Position numbers and translations under genes: made by a program. From NCBI GenBank assembly GCA_963787135.1, contig CAWBBW010000033.1, positions 186,001 through 250,000 on the forward strand: a stretch of 64,000 nt of DNA, given 5' to 3'. Below, one piece after another: positions 59,597 to 64,000 of this stretch. This DNA is from Roseiarcus sp963787135. Lineage in GTDB: Bacteria > Pseudomonadota > Alphaproteobacteria > Rhizobiales > Beijerinckiaceae. Numbering within the stretch: the stretch's first letter is position 1; every line of letters starts with the position of its first letter. Under the pieces are notes generated by a model. That model was given only the letters and a program-made list of their open reading frames with translations. It was not told the DNA's origin and did not search any database.

Positions 59597-59980
59597 GCCG
59601 ACGCCCTCATCCTTGAGGAGCCGCGCGAAGCGCGGCGTCTCGAAGGATGCTCCAGTAGGGGGTGTGGACGGGGCGGTCCTAAACCCCCTTCGAGAGACGC
59701 GTCGCCTCCGGCGCCGCTCCTCAGGGCGAGGGTATGGTATGGGAGGCAGTTACTTTTTTCGCGCTTAAGCGCTGTAACCGATTGAAAAGTCACATTTCGG
59801 CGGAATAGAGGAAAGTAAAAGAAAGCCAATGAAAGCTCAAATTCGCATAGATTCAAGAAAATGATCGAAGATTCAAGCGAACGCAAAGTTGGTCAACTCC
59901 CATAGCGCCCCTCATTGCCAGCGTGAGCATCAAACCGAGGAGCGCCGGAGAGTTAAAATGCGACAATGCGACAATGCGAC
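59597..59980. other. 384-bp region after the small peptide gene
   Basis: It contains a nested hairpin (59608-59649), a second GC-rich repeat half at about 59680-59730, then AT-rich DNA with a GCGCTTAAGCGC palindrome near 59761. At the edge of the IS array the sequence ATGCGACA is repeated, giving three GCGAC copies at 59959-59980. No gene is supported. Confidence 0.5.
59608..59649. repeat. nested hairpin following the small peptide gene
   Basis: CATCCTT (59608-59614) pairs with AAGGATG (59643-59649), and inside it CCGCGC-gaa-GCGCGG forms a tight stem. It lies 11 bp after the stop and may act as the transcript end, though a T run is lacking. It resembles dispersed intergenic repeats of Hyphomicrobiales. 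Confidence 0.6.
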
Positions 59981-60189
59981 GTAACTCCCAAGCTGCCCCC
60001 CATTTCTGGCCTCGAGCGGTGTCAGCAGGCGGGTTCCAGTTCGGAATGATTCCGGTCTGTTCGTCTTTCGATTCCCTATTGTTCGGTCGGTCCCTTCGGC
60101 TTGCCGTCCTTCGAGCCGAAAAACGGGCGAAAAAGATCCTATGCGGGTGGACGGCGGCCTGACTTGGTAGGCTGAGCTTCCACACCAGC

Positions 60190-61378
60190 ATGGAGGCAAC
60201 CGATGCAGTCTGCACCTCTGCGACCGCTGTCGCGACCACTGCCCGCGCGAATGATATCACGCTGTACGCCTCGCTCGAATTGAGTAAATCGAAATGGGTT
60301 GTGACGATCAACAATCCGGGCAGCGAGAAGTTTTCCAAGCATGTGGTTGAGGGTGGAGACGGCGCTGGCCTGCTCGAGCTTCTTTCGCGGTCGATGGCGA
60401 AGGCCGAGCAGCGCTACGGCGTGCAGGTCAAAGCGATCGTCATTCAGGAAGCGGGATTGGACGGGTTCTGGATTTATCGATTGCTGCTCGCCAACGGGAT
60501 TGAGAGCCACGTCGTCGACGCGGCTTCGATCGCGGTCAACCGGAGGCATCGGCGGGCCAAGACCGATGCGATCGACGGCGAGACGCTGTTGCGGACGCTG
60601 ATGGCCTGGGCTCGCGGCGAGCGGCGGGTCTGTTCCATGGTTCGCGCGCCGAGCCGGGAAGACGAGGATCGCCGGCGCCTGACGCGCGAGCGCGGAACGC
60701 TGCTCAAGGAACGCATTCAGCATACCAATCGAGTCAGGGGCCTGCTCAGCGGCCAAGGCGTCCAGGACTACGATCCGCTTCGGCGTGATCGTTTCGAACG
60801 AACTCGAGGCGCTGCGAACCGGCGACGGCCGTGATCTGCCGCCGATGTTGAAGGAGGAAATCCGCCGGGAGCTCGATCGGATCGCGCTGGTGACGACGCA
60901 ACTGGCTGTTGTTGAACGCGCCCGCGACGCGCTCATCCGTATGGATGCCGAGGAACGCAACAACCCCGCCGCTCTGCTTCTCAAGCTCAAAGGCTTGGGC
61001 CCTGAGTTCGCCTCGCTCCTCTGGCTGGAATTGTTGTTTCGAAGCTTCGGCAACCGACGCCAGGTGGCGGCTTACGGCGGATTGGCGCCCAGTCCCTGGC
61101 AGAGCGGCGGCGTCGAACGAGACCAGGGCATCTCGAAGTCGGGCAATCGCCGCCTGCGCAAGACGATGATTGAGCTTGCCTGGTTCTGGTTGCGTCATCA
61201 GCCGGACTCGGCTTTGAGCCGCTGGTTTCACGCGCGCGTCGGCGCTGCGAAGGGACGAATCCGCCGGATCGCCATCGTCGCGCTGGCCCGCAAACTGCTC
61301 GTCGCCTTGTGGCGCTACGTCACCCAAGGCGTCGTTCCCGAGGGCGCCGTGTTCAAGGCCGCATCACCCGATCGATGA
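60190..61378 (+). pseudogene. IS110-family transposase, copy 1, frameshifted
   Basis: Nearly identical to the intact copy at 61956-63131, with two single-base differences that matter. Near 60212 one T is missing, so the frame begins at ATG 60190 instead. Near 60800 one extra A (GAACGAACTC against GAACGACTC) ends the frame after RDRFER. The rest of the protein, from LEALRTGDGRD on, is open but in another frame. It is inactive unless the base is an error. Confidence 0.9.
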
Positions 61379-61706
61379 CTTAACCCCACTCCCGCCAGCG
61401 ATGGCTTATAACTTGACCCCATTCCAGCGAAGCTGAACGCGACAGCTTCGCCGGATCCGGGCGGGCGGCGACCGCGGATCAACCCCCCTGGGCTGAAACA
61501 CGCCGTGAAAAAGGATGGTCCCGCCAACCCGAGCCCGATACCCTCGAGCATGAGGGATTTTGGTCCGAGCCCACAAGCTCGACCGGATGTGAGGTGATGC
61601 GGTCGTCAGGGCTGCATGGAAGAGACGGGCTCACGCTTCGGATCCAAACGAGGAGCATGCACAATGCAGAAATGATCGAGCTTGACTGGACACACCCCAT
61701 GTGAGG
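61379..61706 (+). ncRNA. candidate guide RNA region, tandem element copy 1
   Basis: This is non-coding DNA between the recombinase stop and the right inverted repeat. It contains a stem ACCCTC-gagcat-GAGGGA and other self-complementary tracts such as GAGCCC-acaa-GCTCG. In IS1111-type elements the guide RNA is encoded on this side of the gene. The function is inferred from position only. Confidence 0.4.
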
Positions 61707-61955
61707 GGGGCGGCTTGGGAGTTACAAAGCGACGTAACTCCCAAGCTGCCCCCCATTTCTGGCCTCGAGCGGTGTCAGCAGGCGGGTTCCAGTTCGGAAT
61801 GATTTCGGTCTGTTCGTCTTTCGATTCCCTATTGTTCGGTCGGTCCCTTCGGCTCGCCGTCCTTCGAGCCGAAAAACGGGCGAAAAAGATCCTATGCGGG
61901 TGGACGGCGGCCTGACTTGGTAGGCTGAGCTTCCACACCAGCATGGAGGCAACCG

Positions 61956-63131
61956 ATGCAGTCTGTCACCTCTGCGACCGCTGTCGCGACCACCGCCCGC
62001 GCGAATGATATCACGCTGTACGCCTCGCTCGAATTGAGTAAATCGAAATGGGTTGTGACGATCAACAATCCGGGCAGCGAGAAGTTTTCCAAGCATGTGG
62101 TTGAGGGTGGAGACGGCGCCGGCCTGCTCGAGCTTCTTTCGCGGTCGATGGCGAAGGCCGAGCAGCGCTACGGCGTGCAGGTCAAAGCGATCGTCATTCA
62201 GGAAGCGGGATTGGACGGGTTCTGGATTCATCGATTGCTGCTCGCCAACGGGATTGAGAGCCACGTCGTCGACGCGGCTTCGATCGCGGTCAACCGGAGG
62301 CATCGGCGGGCCAAGACCGATGCGATCGACGGCGAGACGCTGTTGCGGACGCTGATGGCCTGGGCTCGCGGCGAGCGGCGGGTCTGTTCCATGGTTCGCG
62401 CGCCGAGCCGGGAAGACGAGGATCGCCGGCGCCTGACGCGCGAGCGCGGAACGCTGCTCAAGGAACGCATTCAGCATACCAATCGAGTCAGGGGCCTGCT
62501 CAGCGGCCAAGGCGTCCAGGACTACGATCCGCTTCGGCGTGATCGTTTCGAACGACTCGAGGCGCTGCGAACCGGCGACGGCCGTGATCTGCCGCCGATG
62601 TTGAAGGAGGAAATCCGCCGGGAGCTCGATCGGATCGCGCTGGTGACGACGCAACTGGCTGTTGTTGAACGCGCCCGCGACGCGCTCATCCGTATGGATG
62701 CCGAGGAACGCAACAACCCCGCCGCTCTGCTTCTCAAGCTCAAAGGCTTGGGCCCTGAGTTCGCCTCGCTCCTCTGGCTGGAATTGTTGTTTCGAAGCTT
62801 CGGCAACCGACGCCAGGTGGCGGCTTACGGCGGATTGGCGCCCAGTCCCTGGCAGAGCGGCGGCGTCGAACGGGACCAGGGCATCTCGAAGTCGGGCAAT
62901 CGCCGCCTGCGCAAGACGATGATTGAGCTTGCCTGGTTCTGGTTGCGTCATCAGCCGGACTCGGCGTTGAGCCGCTGGTTTCACGCGCGCGTCGGCGCTG
63001 CGAAGGGACGAATCCGCCGGATCGCCATCGTCGCGCTGGCCCGCAAACTGCTCGTCGCCTTGTGGCGCTACGTCACCCAAGGCGTCGTTCCCGAGGGCGC
63101 CGTGTTCAAGGCCGCATCACCCGATCGATGA
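61956..63131 (+). CDS. IS110-family transposase, intact copy
   Basis: A 391-residue recombinase. The N-terminal RuvC-like part shows ITLYASLELSKSKW (Glu in place of the usual first Asp), VIQEAGLDGFWIHRLL and AKTDAIDGETLLRTLM. A long helical linker (RRLTRERGTLLKERIQHTNR) follows. The C-terminal transposase_20 domain has LLKLKGLGPEFASLLWLELL and VAAYGGLAPSPWQSGGV, with a Ser in QGISKSGNRRLRKTM. ATG 61956 was chosen as the first start in frame. The protein would be guided by an RNA encoded in the same element. Confidence 0.92.
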   Translation: MQSVTSATAVATTARANDITLYASLELSKSKWVVTINNPGSEKFSKHVVEGGDGAGLLELLSRSMAKAEQRYGVQVKAIVIQEAGLDGFWIHRLLLANGIESHVVDAASIAVNRRHRRAKTDAIDGETLLRTLMAWARGERRVCSMVRAPSREDEDRRRLTRERGTLLKERIQHTNRVRGLLSGQGVQDYDPLRRDRFERLEALRTGDGRDLPPMLKEEIRRELDRIALVTTQLAVVERARDALIRMDAEERNNPAALLLKLKGLGPEFASLLWLELLFRSFGNRRQVAAYGGLAPSPWQSGGVERDQGISKSGNRRLRKTMIELAWFWLRHQPDSALSRWFHARVGAAKGRIRRIAIVALARKLLVALWRYVTQGVVPEGAVFKAASPDR

Positions 63132-63460
63132 CTTAACCCCACTCCACGCCAGCGATGGCTTAATAACTTGACCCCATTCCAGCGAAGCTGAACGCGACAG
63201 CTTCGCCGGATCCGGGCGGGCGGCGACCGCGGATCAACCCCCCTGGGCTGAAACACGCCGTGAAAAAGGATGGTCCCGCCAACCCGAGCCCGATACCCTC
63301 GAGCATGAGGGATTTTGGTCCGAGCCCACAAGCTCGACCGGATGTGAGGTGATGCGGTCGTCAGGGCTGCATGGAAGAGACGGGCTCACGCTTCGGATCC
63401 AAACGAGGAGCATGCACAATGCAGAAATGATCGAGCTTGATTGGACACACCCCATGTGAG
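63132..63460 (+). ncRNA. candidate guide RNA region, tandem element copy 2
   Basis: The counterpart of 61379-61706, with two one-base insertions near 63145 and 63163. The rest is almost identical, including the hairpin-forming tract after the AAAAAGGATGG segment. The same caution applies: position and self-complementarity are the only evidence. Confidence 0.4.
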
Positions 63461-63571
63461 GGGGGCGGCTTGGGAGTTACAAAGCGACAGATTTTGACAC
63501 TTAAGTCGTTGAAAACGCTCGCGCGCAACCAAAAGTGCAAAGCGGAAGGCCGGGATCGGGACCAGAGCCGT

Positions 63572-64000
63572 TCACGGCATCACGTAAGTCGCCCTGCCCT
63601 TGCCGAGCAGCGCCTTCGGGATCGCGCCCGGTTCGTTGACGGAGAAGACGACGATCGGGATCGCGTTGTCGCGGCAGAGCGCGAACGCCGCGGTGTCCAT
63701 AATCTGCAGGTTGCGGGCGATCGCCTCGTCGTGGGTCAGCCGCTCGTAGCGGGTGGCGCTGAAGTCTTTCTTCGGATCGGCGCTGTAGATACCGTCGACC
63801 TGGGTCGCCTTCATCACCGCGTCGCACGAGAGTTCGCAGGCGCGAAGAGCGGCTCCCGTATCGGTGGTGAAGAACGGGTTGCCGGTGCCCGCCGCGAGGA
63901 TGATGACGCGGCGCTTGACGAGATGCGCCAGCGCCGCCTGGCGCGAATAGGGCTGGCAGAGCGAGGGCATCGCGACCGCCGAGAGCACGCGCGCCGCCTG
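63572..64000 (-). CDS. pyrH: UMP kinase, C-terminal part, cut by the window edge
   Basis: The open frame enters from the right edge and ends at TGA 63572-63574. The 142 residues present include RRVIILAAGTGNPFFTTDTG, VMKATQVDGIYSADPKKD and RNLQIMDTAAFALCRDN, then IPIVVFSVNEPGAIPKALLG. This is the amino-acid-kinase fold of bacterial UMP kinase (PyrH), which makes UDP. About 80 bp separate its stop from the tandem IS array. Confidence 0.96.
   Translation of the reverse strand, partial: QAARVLSAVAMPSLCQPYSRQAALAHLVKRRVIILAAGTGNPFFTTDTGAALRACELSCDAVMKATQVDGIYSADPKKDFSATRYERLTHDEAIARNLQIMDTAAFALCRDNAIPIVVFSVNEPGAIPKALLGKGRATYVMP

Larger units (their letters stand above)
59981..61733 (+). mobile_element. 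IS110/IS1111-type element, copy 1 (tandem)
   Basis: A 1753-bp unit starting GTAACTCCCAAGCTGCCCCCC and ending GGGGGGCGGCTTGGGAGTTAC, then AAAGCGAC. These are subterminal inverted repeats, as in IS1111-type members. The recombinase gene (60190-61378) is broken. About 210 bp lie before the gene and 355 bp after it. It abuts copy 2 head to tail. Confidence 0.9.
61734..63488 (+). mobile_element. IS110/IS1111-type element, copy 2 (tandem)
   Basis: A 1755-bp unit in the same orientation as copy 1 and directly adjoining it. It starts with the same GTAACTCCC inverted repeat and ends GTTAC-AAAGCGAC, followed by unrelated DNA. The recombinase gene is intact. GCGAC is present before copy 1, at the junction of the two and after copy 2, consistent with a shared recombination core. 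Confidence 0.92.

Noticed and set aside
59959..59980. Short ATGCGACA tandem repeat read as a CRISPR or iteron
   Set aside because: Only an 8-bp unit with two and a half copies, directly at an IS edge; more simply explained by IS target events. No CRISPR array or origin was seen anywhere in the window.
61722..63080. 452-residue open frame on the minus strand across the second IS110 element
   Set aside because: It is antisense to the intact recombinase gene and shows no family features; high GC content keeps opposite-strand frames open.
59981..63488. The tandem elements as two halves of a composite transposon with cargo
   Set aside because: The two units abut directly with no DNA between them, so there is no cargo.
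1..64000. tRNA and rRNA genes
   Set aside because: I looked for cloverleaf-like and conserved rRNA stretches in the intergenic regions and saw none that I could support.

Overview
The window is a GC-rich chromosomal segment of an alphaproteobacterium, most likely a member of Hyphomicrobiales (Beijerinckiaceae or Methylocystaceae-like; the family is an inference). The support is a CckA hybrid kinase, a DksA with a single zinc-finger cysteine, an ATP12 F1-ATPase chaperone, a short-form ProRS, LolCE/LolD, and a GTTC-N7-GTTC type LexA box. Most genes are ordinary chromosomal genes. Two accessory stretches (15.4-19.9 kb and 55.1-63.5 kb) carry insertion sequences, GIY-YIG nuclease genes and small ORFs.

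Layout: 0-5 kb holds a LysE exporter (cut by the window edge), a TauE/SafE permease, an 8-oxoguanine deaminase, a frameshifted phosphoesterase, a VWA protein and a universal stress protein. 5-15 kb holds DksA, a FliO-like protein, CckA, a MoxR ATPase, an FAD monooxygenase, a SixA phosphatase and the YcjX/YcjF pair. 15.4-19.9 kb is an IS island: a decayed IS1595 transposase, a Gly-rich secreted protein, and an IS630 element split by an IS110 element. 20-24 kb is a redox cluster: a C-terminal-heme cytochrome, a CHRD protein, a Cyc2-like cytochrome/outer-membrane barrel fusion and a HiPIP. It is divergent from an Fe(III)-type ABC importer (24.4-28.2 kb). 29.1-35 kb is a six-gene overlapping operon: a secreted protein, three HupE/UreJ-type membrane proteins, a DUF3604 protein and a parvulin PPIase, with an AraC regulator upstream. 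36-46 kb has a cyclase, a TPR protein and Der, an OmpA protein, a BufA1-type bufferin precursor, TrxC, ProRS and LolCE/LolD. 46-51.4 kb has VapBC and a sugar ABC importer. 51.4-56.8 kb has the PccB carboxylase subunit, ATP12, an RluC-type synthase and a GST. 57-63.5 kb has a GIY-YIG gene with an internal amber codon, a predicted LexA-controlled 35-residue membrane peptide, and a head-to-tail pair of IS110/IS1111 elements just downstream of pyrH, which is cut by the right edge.

The strongest leads are: (1) the SOS-type small membrane peptide at 59.4-59.6 kb, with a LexA box nested exactly in the spacer of a near-consensus promoter; (2) the Cyc2-like/HiPIP electron-transfer cluster beside an iron importer; (3) the HupE/DUF3604/PPIase operon; (4) the tandem IS110/IS1111 array with an intact abutted junction and candidate guide-RNA regions; (5) a GIY-YIG gene enclosed by a perfect 27-bp inverted repeat. 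Four host genes are each broken by one extra base in a 3-4 base homopolymer. That pattern may reflect sequencing error rather than biology.
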